In this document: positions 1-7,376 of the stretch, piece by piece
Numbering within the stretch: the first letter of the stretch is position 1
How the letters are laid out: every line of letters begins with the position of its first letter
NCBI GenBank assembly: GCA_017623115.1
Contig: JAGAPT010000003.1
Location: 1-44,734, forward strand
Direction: 5' to 3'
DNA: 44,734 bases
Source of the DNA: Alistipes sp.
GTDB lineage: Bacteria > Bacteroidota > Bacteroidia > Bacteroidales > Rikenellaceae
The notes under the pieces: generated by a model
Told to the model about the DNA's origin: nothing
Databases searched by the model: none
What the model saw: the letters and a program-made list of their open reading frames with translations, nothing else
Translations under genes and position numbers: made by a program

Positions 1-34
1 ACAAAACAAACAACCGAAGCATCCGCTTCGGTTG
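1..34 (-). terminator. Intrinsic terminator of tRNA-Lys
   Basis: A perfect 10-bp stem (arms 11-20 and 25-34, four-base loop) lies just downstream of the tRNA on the minus strand. It is followed in that direction by a T-rich run (TTTGTTTTGT, positions 10 to 1). Stem plus T-tract fits Rho-independent termination of the tRNA transcript. Confidence 0.85.
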
Positions 35-45
35 TCGCTTGAAGG

Positions 46-118
46 TGATCCCGCTGGGGCTCGAACCCAGGACCCCAACATTAAAAGTGTTGTGCTCTAC
101 CTGCTGAGCTACGAGATC
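46..118 (-). tRNA. tRNA-Lys (anticodon UUU)
   Basis: The minus strand folds as a standard 73-nt tRNA. The acceptor stem pairs GATCTCG with CGGGATC, the discriminator base is A, the D-loop carries the AGCTCAG...GGTAGAGC pattern, and the T-arm has GGTTCGAGCC. The anticodon arm has stem CAACA/TGTTG and loop CTTTTAA, so the anticodon is TTT, decoding lysine AAA/AAG. The genomic 3' end continues CCT rather than CCA, so the CCA tail must be added enzymatically. A promoter lies upstream (158-188) and a terminator hairpin directly downstream, so the gene looks monocistronic. Confidence 0.96.
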
Positions 119-157
119 TCCGGTACCAATGATTCGGACGTATCCGTTTTGGTGGTG

Positions 158-188
158 CAAATGTAGCCAATATTTTTTGTTTTGCAAA
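158..188 (-). promoter_or_regulatory. Promoter of tRNA-Lys
   Basis: Read on the minus strand, TTTG (188-185) is followed after 19 bases by TACATTTG (165-158). This is an exact match to the Bacteroidetes -33/-7 consensus TTTG-N19-21-TAnnTTTG. Transcription should start near 152, about 35 bases before the mature tRNA 5' end. Confidence 0.75.
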
Positions 189-343
189 AAGTATCTCGAT
201 TTTTTCGCAAAAAACCAGCGGCACAGGCCAAATTGTGTCTCGGGCAGCCTTCTTCAATTACCAAATCACGGCAGGGGGCTCTCTTCGGGTAGCCATATGT
301 GCGGTGTCTGCATGGTTAAAACCGCGATTTTTCACGGAATCTA

Positions 344-373
344 TTGGCAGAACAAAAAATTTCTCTAAATTTG
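344..373 (+). promoter_or_regulatory. Promoter of the carboxyspermidine dehydrogenase gene
   Basis: TTG (344-346), 19 bases, then TAAATTTG (366-373) match the Bacteroidetes consensus. The predicted start near 380 gives a leader of about 80 bases that begins with a stem-loop (385-408). The rest of 119-343 shows no gene. Confidence 0.7.
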
Positions 374-459
374 TAGATAATTTGCATCGGTGAGGACCCT
401 TGCCGATGTAGCAATGATGGAAACCGAAAACATACAAATATAAATAAAAGAGAAGATTT

Positions 460-1650
460 ATGTGTAGAGCTCTTATCATCGGTGCCGGAGGTGTCGGCAC
501 GGTTGTTACGCACAAGATTGCTGCCAATCCCATCTTCACGGATGTGATGTTGGCCAGTCGCACCAAGTCGAAATGTGATGCCGTGGCGGCTGCCATTGGC
601 GGCGACCGCGTAAAGACGGCGCAGGTCGATGCTGACAGCGTTCCCGAATTGTGCGAGTTGTTCCGCGCGTTCAAGCCGGATATTGTGGTGAATGTTGCCC
701 TCCCCTATCAGGATTTGACCATCATGGATGCCTGCTTGGAGTGTGGCTGCAACTACCTCGATACGGCCAACTACGAGCCCAAAGATGAGGCGAAGTTCGA
801 GTATTCGTGGCAGTGGGCCTACCAGGATCGTTTCCGCGAGAAGGGGCTCACGGCGATCCTCGGCTGCGGTTTCGACCCGGGTGTAACAGCTATTTTTACG
901 GCCTATGCTGCCAAGCATCATTTCGACGAGATTCACTACCTCGATATCGTCGACTGTAATGCCGGTAACCACGGCATGGCTTTCGCCACGAACTTCAATC
1001 CCGAGATTAATATCCGTGAGGTGACGCAGAAGGGCCGCTACTATGAGAACGGTGAGTGGGTGACGACCGAGCCGCACGAGATTCACCGCCCGCTGACCTA
1101 TCCGGGCATTGGTGAGCGCGAGTCGTATGTGATTTACCACGAGGAGTTGGAGTCGCTTGTGAAGAACTACCCCACCATCAAGCGTGCACGTTTCTGGATG
1201 ACCTTCGGTCAGGAGTATCTTACGCACCTGCGCGTGATTCAAAATATCGGTATGGCTCGTATCGACCCGATTATCTACAACGGGGTGGAGATTGTGCCGA
1301 TTCAGTTCCTGAAGGCTGTTTTGCCCGATCCGAAGTCGCTCGGTGCCAACTACACGGGGCAGACCTCGATTGGTTGCCGCATTCGCGGTATCAAGGATGG
1401 CAAGGAGCGCACCTACTACATCTACAATAACTGCGACCACGAGGAGGCCTTCAAGGCTACGGGTACGCAGGCCGTAAGTTTCACGACGGGTGTGCCGGCT
1501 GCGCTGGGTGCTACGATGTGGGCTAAAGGCTTGTGGCGTGGTGCCGGTGTCTTCAATGTGGAGGAGTTCGATCCCGATCCGTTCCTCGCAGAGTTGGGCG
1601 AGCAGGGTCTGCCGTGGCACGAACTGTTCGATACCGACATCGAGGTGTAG
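460..1650 (+). CDS. Carboxy(nor)spermidine dehydrogenase (saccharopine dehydrogenase family)
   Basis: A 396-residue NAD(P)-binding enzyme of the Lys1/saccharopine dehydrogenase fold. The N-terminal Rossmann glycine motif GAGGVG is at residues 8-13, and the overall pattern (VNVALPYQDLTIMDACLE, GCGFDPGVT) matches carboxynorspermidine/carboxyspermidine dehydrogenases. These cytosolic enzymes reductively condense aspartate semialdehyde with putrescine or diaminopropane. A decarboxylase (NspC) then yields spermidine or norspermidine, the alternative polyamine route used by gut Bacteroidales. No nspC is in the window. The ATG at 460 is the first in the frame and follows an AG-rich stretch. It has its own promoter and is followed by a strong hairpin, so it appears monocistronic. 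A saccharopine dehydrogenase in lysine metabolism is the less likely alternative. Confidence 0.88.
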   Translation: MCRALIIGAGGVGTVVTHKIAANPIFTDVMLASRTKSKCDAVAAAIGGDRVKTAQVDADSVPELCELFRAFKPDIVVNVALPYQDLTIMDACLECGCNYLDTANYEPKDEAKFEYSWQWAYQDRFREKGLTAILGCGFDPGVTAIFTAYAAKHHFDEIHYLDIVDCNAGNHGMAFATNFNPEINIREVTQKGRYYENGEWVTTEPHEIHRPLTYPGIGERESYVIYHEELESLVKNYPTIKRARFWMTFGQEYLTHLRVIQNIGMARIDPIIYNGVEIVPIQFLKAVLPDPKSLGANYTGQTSIGCRIRGIKDGKERTYYIYNNCDHEEAFKATGTQAVSFTTGVPAALGATMWAKGLWRGAGVFNVEEFDPDPFLAELGEQGLPWHELFDTDIEV

Positions 1651-1666
1651 TGCCGGATACGACGAC

Positions 1667-1710
1667 AAAGCATGAGGGCCATCAGCAAAAACTGATGGCC
1701 CTCATGCTTT
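1667..1710. terminator. Bidirectional terminator between convergent genes
   Basis: A perfect 19-bp stem (1667-1685 with 1692-1710) with a six-base loop lies between the dehydrogenase (plus) and the DsbD-like gene (minus). The stem ends in AAAG/CTTT. The T-tracts are short, but the stem is very stable. It probably terminates both transcripts. Confidence 0.8.
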
Positions 1711-1726
1711 GTGGCTTGCAAGCGCG

Positions 1727-3694
1727 TTACTTCCGATAGGCCTCAATGCCTCGCTTCAGGAAATCGACAAAGGCCGCCACATCGAGGTCATAGCCTCGCG
1801 GCTCAACCAACTGATTGCCCTCGTTGTCCTGCAACACATAAAAGGGTTGTGCATTGACTCCATACGTTTTCAGCGCATAGTAGGAGTTGATTTTTCCCAA
1901 TTGCTTGAGCACCTTGCCGGTGTCGGTCGTTACCCAGGCCTCTTTGGGCAGCACCGTCTTGTCATCCGAATAGAGGGCACATACCACATAGTCATTTTTC
2001 AAGCGTGCAAGTACCTCGTCATCCGACCATACGCGCATCTCCATTTCACGGCAATTGACGCAACCATGCCCCGTGAAGTCGATAAAGAGCGGTTTGCCGA
2101 CCTCCTTGGCATAGGCCTCGGCCTCCTCCAGGTCGAAGAAGCCCTCGATGCCGTGAGGCAGGTGGAGAAAGTCGCTGTATTTACGTCCGGCAGGAGCCTG
2201 CGTGGGCTGCTGTACGGCACTTCCCGACCCCATCACAAAGTCTTGGCTCGTGAGCGGAGGCAGGTAGCCCGAAAGACCCGAGAGCGGAGCACCCCACATG
2301 CCCGGAATCAGATAAACGACAAACGAGAAGGTGACGATGGCGAGAGCCAGGCGGGTTACGCTGACATACTTCACCTCGCTGTCGTGGGCGAATTTCAGTT
2401 TGCCAAGCAGATAGAAGCCCAACATTGTGAAGACCACAATCCAGATGGCGAGATAAATCTCGCGGTCGAGAATTCCCCAGTGGTAGACCTGGTCGGCCAC
2501 CGACAAAAATTTCAGACCCAAGGCTACCTCAATAAAGCCGATAACGACCTTTACCGAATTGAGCCAACCGCCACTCTTTGGCAGATTCTTCAGCAACGAA
2601 GGGAAGAAGGCGAAGAGGGTGAAGGGCAGGGCAAAAGCTACCGAGAAGGCAAGCATGGTCAGGATGGGCGACCAGAACTCCCCGGCTGTCGATTTAATCA
2701 GTACCGATCCGACGATAGGACCTGTGCAGGAGAAGGACACCAGCACGAGTGTCAAGGCGAGGAAGAAGATACCTCCCAACCCCTTCGTATCGGCCTTTGC
2801 GTCGGTTTTATTGACCATCCACGAGGGCATTGTAATCTCGAATGCACCAAAGAACGATGCTGCAAAGAGCATGAATACCAAGAAGAAAATCACGTTTGGC
2901 AGCCAGTGTGTAGCCAGCCAGTTGAAGATGTCGGCTGTTACCGAATCGCCACCCACAAAGCGTGTAATGAGGATGATAGCTGCAATCGGCAACGTATAAA
3001 GTCCGACGATGAACAGCCCATAGAGTGCTGCACGCAGACGACCTCGAGCCACACCTCCCTCGCCTTTGAGAAAGTAGGAGACGGTCATCGGAACCATCGG
3101 GAAGACGCAGGGGGTAAGCAGCGCAGCAAATCCCCACAGAATGGCCTCGATAATGAGCGACCAGAGCGACCCCTCGCCGGCAACATCTTTCGGGGCTTCA
3201 GCAATCGTTTCCGGAGCCTCTTGCACACGCTCGGCTGCCGGCTTGGGTTCCCCGAGGGTGATGCTCAATTCGATGTCGCCCGGCACGCACGCTCCCTGAC
3301 GGCAGATTTGCCAATCGAGTTGCGCCTTCACCACGGCACCCGTATCGACCAAACGTACCCACTGCGCAAAGCGAGCCATGCGCTCGTAATAACCAATCTC
3401 CATGTCGAAGATGGCGTCGTATTCACGATGTGGTTTGTCGAGAGCTTCCAAAGCCCCCTCCACTTCGGCACCATCGGCCGTAATAGCGATGGTCGTCGGC
3501 ATAGGGCCTCCTGCATAGGGGCCTAAATCATACATGTGGTAGCCCATCGGTATCTCCGCCTCAAAGAGGAGTCTATAACGCTCTCCGGCGACCGAATCGG
3601 TTTTTACCGTCCAGCGCACATCCTGCGCGGTGAGGCTCTCCATCGCAAAGAGTGCTACTGCAAGTAGCCACATCCGTAACATCAATTTCTTCAT
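1727..3694 (-). CDS. dsbD: DsbD-like thiol:disulfide interchange protein (cytochrome c biogenesis family)
   Basis: A 655-residue inner-membrane electron-transfer protein. It moves reducing equivalents from cytoplasmic thioredoxin to periplasmic thiols. Order: signal peptide (about 1-24); N-terminal immunoglobulin-like DsbD-alpha domain with redox pair C131/C136 (CRQGAC); eight or so membrane helices (about 180-465) with the two buried cysteines C196 (TPCVFPMVP) and C323 (SFSCTGPIVG); and a C-terminal thioredoxin-like domain with CVNC at 545-548. All three cysteine pairs are intact, so it should be functional. It is the last gene of an operon, 16 bases after the radical SAM gene and next to a lipoprotein gene. 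Its substrate here may be that system or general periplasmic thiol redox. The start ATG (3694) is directly followed by MKK and a hydrophobic stretch. Confidence 0.92.
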   Translation of the reverse strand: MKKLMLRMWLLAVALFAMESLTAQDVRWTVKTDSVAGERYRLLFEAEIPMGYHMYDLGPYAGGPMPTTIAITADGAEVEGALEALDKPHREYDAIFDMEIGYYERMARFAQWVRLVDTGAVVKAQLDWQICRQGACVPGDIELSITLGEPKPAAERVQEAPETIAEAPKDVAGEGSLWSLIIEAILWGFAALLTPCVFPMVPMTVSYFLKGEGGVARGRLRAALYGLFIVGLYTLPIAAIILITRFVGGDSVTADIFNWLATHWLPNVIFFLVFMLFAASFFGAFEITMPSWMVNKTDAKADTKGLGGIFFLALTLVLVSFSCTGPIVGSVLIKSTAGEFWSPILTMLAFSVAFALPFTLFAFFPSLLKNLPKSGGWLNSVKVVIGFIEVALGLKFLSVADQVYHWGILDREIYLAIWIVVFTMLGFYLLGKLKFAHDSEVKYVSVTRLALAIVTFSFVVYLIPGMWGAPLSGLSGYLPPLTSQDFVMGSGSAVQQPTQAPAGRKYSDFLHLPHGIEGFFDLEEAEAYAKEVGKPLFIDFTGHGCVNCREMEMRVWSDDEVLARLKNDYVVCALYSDDKTVLPKEAWVTTDTGKVLKQLGKINSYYALKTYGVNAQPFYVLQDNEGNQLVEPRGYDLDVAAFVDFLKRGIEAYRK

Positions 3695-3710
3695 GCGTTT
3701 GCTATTTTAG

Positions 3711-4796
3711 TTATTTTTCTTCATACAATTTGCGGTAATGGCAGTAGAGTAACTCTCCCTGCTCATCACGCAGGTGCATGCCCCCACCCTGGCAGTAGCG
3801 AAACATTTTGCAGGCAGCGCATGCCCCCTGTCGCATCCACTCCCGATTGCGGAAGGGCTCGAAGCGTTGTTCCCACACCTCCCAGAATCGGTCGTGATAG
3901 ATGTTGCCCTGATGGTAGTCGGCCCGAATTGAGGTACACCCCGAGATGGCACCATCTACCCGTATCGAGGCCACCGAAACGCCGGCAGCACATTGATAGA
4001 AGTGGTCACGAACCTCGGCCTCATACTCGCCCAGGAATCCTTCGCAGGCGTAACTGACCTCCATTCGTTTCGTTTTGCGCATTGTGCGGATGAAGTCGAG
4101 CATTGTGCGGAACTCCTCGGAAGTGAGTTGAAGGCTTCGATCCTCTTTGGCACGCCCCATCGGAAATATCGAGAAGAGCCGCCACTCTCGAACACCCTCA
4201 CTGAGCAGCATTTCTGCCATCTCGGGCAACCGATGCACCATCGCGCCGGTTACACAGGTAACGACATCGAAGGCTAATTCAGGATAGCGACGGATGGCCC
4301 GAATGGCTGCCAACGCCCTCTCGAAACTCTTCGGGTGGCGACGCATCGCATTGTGTTCCTGCTCAAAGCCGTCGAGGCTCACCGATACGGTGCGCAACCC
4401 CGCATCGACCAATCGAGCCAATCGCTCCTCATCGAGAGCCAGCCCATTGGTTACCATTCCCCACGGATATCCGCGTCGGGTTACCTCGCGACCGGCCTCC
4501 TCCAAATCGGAGCGCATCAGCACCTCGCCACCGGAGAAGATGATGAGCACCTCGCGGGGATTGACATGGGGCGTAATCTCCTCATCGAGTACTCGCAGAA
4601 AATCGGCCAACGGCATATCGGCTGTGCGGGTATCGCTGCGGCAATCGCTGCCACAATGGCGGCAATTGAGGTTGCACCGCAGGGTACACTCCCAAAAGAG
4701 CGTATCGAGGCGATGCTCGGCGACCTTCTCCCGATATAAATCGGCAAAGAGGCCGAGTGCTAACCGTTTTCGCAATCCCAACCGACACCCTGCCAT
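3711..4796 (-). CDS. Radical SAM/SPASM enzyme, rSAM/lipoprotein system (TIGR04133-like)
   Basis: A 361-residue radical S-adenosylmethionine enzyme. The canonical CxxxCxxC iron-sulfur motif is C41-C45-C48 (CNLNCRHC), and the SAM-binding SGGE is at 88-91. A C-terminal SPASM-like domain for auxiliary clusters has C269, C287 (G-x4-C), C326, C329, C335 and C352. The usual next cysteine after C335 is replaced by glycine in the CQGGGMH stretch. From memory of the families, this matches the Bacteroidales radical SAM enzyme found beside a small lipoprotein (TIGR04133 with TIGR04134), whose chemistry is unknown. The partner gene ends 9 bases upstream and a DsbD-like gene starts 16 bases downstream, so all three are probably co-transcribed. 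Modification of the lipoprotein peptide is inference from SPASM enzymes in general. Confidence 0.88.
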   Translation of the reverse strand: MAGCRLGLRKRLALGLFADLYREKVAEHRLDTLFWECTLRCNLNCRHCGSDCRSDTRTADMPLADFLRVLDEEITPHVNPREVLIIFSGGEVLMRSDLEEAGREVTRRGYPWGMVTNGLALDEERLARLVDAGLRTVSVSLDGFEQEHNAMRRHPKSFERALAAIRAIRRYPELAFDVVTCVTGAMVHRLPEMAEMLLSEGVREWRLFSIFPMGRAKEDRSLQLTSEEFRTMLDFIRTMRKTKRMEVSYACEGFLGEYEAEVRDHFYQCAAGVSVASIRVDGAISGCTSIRADYHQGNIYHDRFWEVWEQRFEPFRNREWMRQGACAACKMFRYCQGGGMHLRDEQGELLYCHYRKLYEEK

Positions 4797-4805
4797 GCGC
4801 TGTTG

Positions 4806-5078
4806 CTACTTCTTGGGGGCGTTTTCAACCGGTGACTCGAGTGGCTCGGCATAAATCTTTTTGCCCTTGTCAACCTCTGTGGTATCCGTCTTCAGTTTCT
4901 CCTCCACAAGTGTCGGGCGGGGCGAAGGCACGCCATACATCAATTTGATGCGTTGCGCTTCCGACGCTTCAAGGGTCGTCAGCCCTTCGGGACTCTCCTG
5001 TGGCGCATTTTTCACCGTCGAGCAGGCTGTCGAGAATCCCAACAGAGCCGCAAGCATTAATTTTACTCTCTTTTTCAT
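4806..5078 (-). CDS. Small lipoprotein partner of the radical SAM enzyme (TIGR04134-like)
   Basis: A 90-residue protein with a basic N-terminus (MKKRVK), a short hydrophobic stretch and a lipobox ending STAC, so the mature protein starts at the lipidated C19. The mature 72 residues are hydrophilic, rich in Pro, Glu, Lys and Thr, with no predicted fold. They carry the block MYGVPSPRP (residues 47-55), which resembles the conserved MYG-P block recalled for lipoproteins encoded next to this radical SAM family. C19 is the only cysteine, so any modification would have to target other residues. It is the first gene of the three-gene operon with the radical SAM and DsbD-like genes. Its length is at the short end; longer relatives carry a carboxypeptidase-regulatory-like domain that is absent here. 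Outer-membrane or surface location is inferred. Confidence 0.8.
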   Translation of the reverse strand: MKKRVKLMLAALLGFSTACSTVKNAPQESPEGLTTLEASEAQRIKLMYGVPSPRPTLVEEKLKTDTTEVDKGKKIYAEPLESPVENAPKK

Positions 5079-5113
5079 CGTTTTGCGGTATTTGGACTAT
5101 CATTCCAATTTTG

Positions 5114-5121
5114 CAAATATA
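5114..5121 (-). promoter_or_regulatory. -7 element of the lipoprotein/radical SAM/DsbD operon
   Basis: The minus strand carries TATATTTG, a perfect TAnnTTTG match, 36 bases upstream of the lipoprotein ATG. No TTTG lies at the standard distance; the nearest TTG triplets leave 13-16 bases. A weak -33 suggests dependence on an activator, and an inverted repeat (5146-5167) lies just upstream. Confidence 0.6.
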
Positions 5122-5145
5122 GTGATTTTCTCCGCAACAACCCAT

Positions 5146-5167
5146 AGGGTGATTAAAAAATCACCCT
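5146..5167. promoter_or_regulatory. Perfect inverted repeat between divergent promoters (candidate operator)
   Basis: AGGGTGATT (5146-5154), spacer AAAA, AATCACCCT (5159-5167) is a perfect 9-bp inverted repeat. It lies between two divergent promoters, with no gene end nearby to terminate. The centre is roughly 48 bases upstream of the predicted start of the lipoprotein operon and 62 upstream of that of pfk, both plausible activator positions. It loosely resembles CRP/FNR-type sites (GTGA...TCAC), but the half-sites are two bases further apart than normal. Confidence 0.55.
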
Positions 5168-5181
5168 TTCCGTCGATTTAT

Positions 5182-5213
5182 TTTGGCTGAACAAAAAAAT
5201 AGTCGTATTTTTG
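5182..5213 (+). promoter_or_regulatory. Promoter of phosphofructokinase gene
   Basis: TTTG (5182-5185), 20 bases, TATTTTTG (5206-5213) is an exact consensus Bacteroidetes promoter. The predicted start near 5220 gives a leader of about 50 bases. Confidence 0.8.
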
Positions 5214-5271
5214 ACCGAATAAAGTGTTATGAACACCATAAATAGTCACAAATCATAAAACAACACACGTC

Positions 5272-6504
5272 ATGAAAGATGCAATTGCAATTCTGACCGG
5301 TGGCGGTCCGGCTCCCGGTATGAACACGGTAGTCGGCAGCGTTGCCAAAACCTTTCTCCACCATGGCTACAAGGTGATCGGTCTGCACGAGGGTTACACG
5401 GGTCTTTTCAACCCCGCTCCGCGCACGGTAGAGATAGACTTTGCCATGGCCGATGCTATCTTCAACCAGGGTGGCTCGTTCTTGCAGATGAGCCGTTTCA
5501 AGCCGAAGGATTCGGATTTCGAGAACAACTTCAACCTCGACTTCTTCATCAAGAACAACATCAAACTGCTCGTAACGGTGGGTGGTGATGATACGGCGTC
5601 GACAGCCAACCGCATCGCCAAGTTCCTCGAGGCAAAGCAATACCCCATTGCCAATATCCACGTTCCCAAGACCATCGACAACGACCTTCCGTTGCCGAAG
5701 GGTGCTCCCACGTTCGGCTACGAGTCGGCCAAAGATAAGGGTGCCGTTATCGCTCGCGCCGTCTATGTAGATGCTCGCACGAGTGGCAACTGGTTCGTCC
5801 TGGCTGCCATGGGTCGCTCGGCCGGCCACCTCGCATTCGGTATCGGTGAGGCTTGCCACTACCCCATGATTGTTATCCCCGAGATGTTCAACAAAACCGA
5901 AATTACGGTGGAGAAGATTGTGAACCTCGTTATCTCGGCTATCTTGAAGCGTAAGATTATGGGTATGGACTATGGCGCAGCGGTCATCTCGGAGGGCGTA
6001 TTCCACTCGCTGTCGGATGAGGAGATCAAGAAGAGCGGTATCCACTTCACCTATGATGAGCACGGTCACCCCGAGTTGGGTAAGGTTTCGAAGGCGCATA
6101 TCTTCAACGAGATGATTGAGAAGAAGGTGAAGGAGATTGGCCTGAAGGTAAAGAGCCGTCCCGTTGAGTTGGGCTATGAGGTGCGTTGCCAGACCCCGAT
6201 TGCCTACGACCTGACCTACTGCTCAGAACTCGGTATCGGTGTACACAAACTCTTCTCGGAGGGTAAGACCGGTTGCATGGTCTATGTTGACTCGGAGGGT
6301 AATGTGTCGCCCCTCTACCTGAAGGATCTGCAAGACCCGACGACGGGTAAGATTCCTCCCCGTTTGGTGGACATCAACTCGGATAAATTCTCGTCGGTGG
6401 TGGAGAACATCATCAATGCCATCACGCCCGAGGATTACGAGGCTGCCAAGGCCTATGTGGCAAATCCCGAGGAGTTCGACTTTAAGAAGATTCTGAACTG
6501 GTAA
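5272..6504 (+). CDS. 6-phosphofructokinase, probably pyrophosphate-dependent
   Basis: A 410-residue phosphofructokinase-family protein that phosphorylates fructose 6-phosphate in cytosolic glycolysis. The N-terminal LTGGGPAPGMN loop binds the phosphoryl donor. Two signature positions favour PPi over ATP as donor. The motif is GGDDT (104-108), where ATP enzymes have GGDGS. PKTIDND (132-138) has lysine at 133, where ATP enzymes have glycine. PPi-linked enzymes work reversibly and save ATP, which suits a fermentative gut anaerobe. The length exceeds the roughly 320 residues of the E. coli ATP enzyme, as is usual for this clade. It has its own consensus promoter and is followed by a terminator, so it is monocistronic. 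Donor preference is inferred from residues. Confidence 0.9.
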   Translation: MKDAIAILTGGGPAPGMNTVVGSVAKTFLHHGYKVIGLHEGYTGLFNPAPRTVEIDFAMADAIFNQGGSFLQMSRFKPKDSDFENNFNLDFFIKNNIKLLVTVGGDDTASTANRIAKFLEAKQYPIANIHVPKTIDNDLPLPKGAPTFGYESAKDKGAVIARAVYVDARTSGNWFVLAAMGRSAGHLAFGIGEACHYPMIVIPEMFNKTEITVEKIVNLVISAILKRKIMGMDYGAAVISEGVFHSLSDEEIKKSGIHFTYDEHGHPELGKVSKAHIFNEMIEKKVKEIGLKVKSRPVELGYEVRCQTPIAYDLTYCSELGIGVHKLFSEGKTGCMVYVDSEGNVSPLYLKDLQDPTTGKIPPRLVDINSDKFSSVVENIINAITPEDYEAAKAYVANPEEFDFKKILNW

Positions 6505-6528
6505 TTCGTTGCCATACACTTCGAAAGA

Positions 6529-6566
6529 AAAAACGGAGCGCACCGATGTGCGTTCCGTTTTTGTTT
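6529..6566. terminator. Bidirectional terminator between pfk and the DUF1273-like gene
   Basis: A 14-bp stem (6529-6542 with 6549-6562, one G-T pair) with a six-base loop. It has A-rich sequence on the left and TTTTTGTTT on the right, so both the plus and minus transcripts meet a T-tract after the hairpin. Confidence 0.85.
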
Positions 6567-7052
6567 CTAAAACAGCTGTGGGTCGAGCCTAATAAGGCCT
6601 AAATTTTCGACGCGCAACCCCCGATGCAGTGCTGAAAGAAAGGTTTGCCTCGTTCCTCCCGAACTGCCGTTGTACCACGCTACAAGCGTCGCAGCATGCT
6701 CGACCAAATAGCGATTCCGCAGCTGATAACATCCTTTATAATAGGTCGGAGCGAGCGTAATGCGTTGATTGGCCTCCTGCACGAGTCGTGTATGCCGCTC
6801 CCGCTCCTTGGTCGAGAAGCGTCGTGCCTGCTCGGCAAAAGGGAGCACTGCGACGAGTTCCACGTCGGGATGCTCACGACGTAATTCGATAACCGCCTCG
6901 GCGGCAGCCATATCAAAGCCTACAGCCATGCCACTCAGGAAGGTGCGTGCGCCCTCCTCATACAGCGAGCGCAACAACTGACGGAGAGCCTGGTCGGCCT
7001 CTCCGCAATAGAAACGATGCCCTGTGAAGGCTACGGTGGTGATGCGTTGCAT
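6567..7052 (-). CDS. DUF1273/SLOG-family protein (YpsA-like)
   Basis: A 161-residue Rossmann-like protein. It starts with the FTGHR motif (residues 9-13) and has LSGMAVGFDMAAAE (39-52) and the LVAWYNGSSGGT segment (about 123-134), the pattern of YpsA/DUF1273 proteins in the SLOG nucleotide-binding superfamily. These are thought to bind a nucleotide or nucleotide-derived ligand; no reaction is established. It is a single gene, convergent with pfk and divergent from the YtxH gene. A near-consensus -7 (TATCTTTA on the minus strand, 7073-7080) lies 20 bases before the ATG. Confidence 0.8.
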   Translation of the reverse strand: MQRITTVAFTGHRFYCGEADQALRQLLRSLYEEGARTFLSGMAVGFDMAAAEAVIELRREHPDVELVAVLPFAEQARRFSTKERERHTRLVQEANQRITLAPTYYKGCYQLRNRYLVEHAATLVAWYNGSSGGTRQTFLSALHRGLRVENLGLIRLDPQLF

Positions 7053-7138
7053 GTGCAGGATGAATTTTTCGGTAAAGATACAACTTTTGGCGCGTAGTTT
7101 GCTCCTTGTAGGGTGTTACTTTCAAAAAAAACAGACAT

Positions 7139-7372
7139 ATGAAACACACTACCATCTGCGTAGCCGCTATGTTGGGCGGCATGATTATCGGCTCGGCTCT
7201 TGCTATGCTCCTCACACCTCAGTCGGGTCCCGAGTTGCGCCACCGCATCAAAGACTTTGTTGATGACGAGGTGGAGAAGATGAAGTCGAAGGCCGAAGCC
7301 ATGCATGACAAACTGAAAGCCGAAATCGAGGAGGCTCGCTGCAAATGCGAGGAGCATGTGACCAAGGCCTAA
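7139..7372 (+). CDS. YtxH-domain small membrane protein
   Basis: A 77-residue protein with one N-terminal membrane helix (about 7-25) containing small-residue motifs (GGMIIGSALAMLLTP). A basic junction and an amphipathic, probably coiled-coil tail rich in Glu, Lys and Ala (40-77) follow. This is the YtxH/gas-vesicle-like stress protein pattern. The tail has two cysteines (RCKCEE). Members are linked to envelope stress but have no known reaction. The next gene starts 4 bases after the stop and is also a small membrane protein, so the two form an operon. Confidence 0.8.
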   Translation: MKHTTICVAAMLGGMIIGSALAMLLTPQSGPELRHRIKDFVDDEVEKMKSKAEAMHDKLKAEIEEARCKCEEHVTKA

Positions 7373-7376
7373 AACA

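Noticed and set aside
316-1668. Long open frame opposite the carboxyspermidine dehydrogenase
   Set aside because: It mirrors the real gene in the antisense frame, lacks any recognisable domain and would overlap the promoter and start of that gene.
1709-3526. 605-codon plus-strand frame opposite the DsbD-like gene
   Set aside because: It runs entirely across an intact gene with three conserved cysteine pairs. The translated sequence is His/Arg/Gln-rich with no family pattern, typical of a shadow frame.
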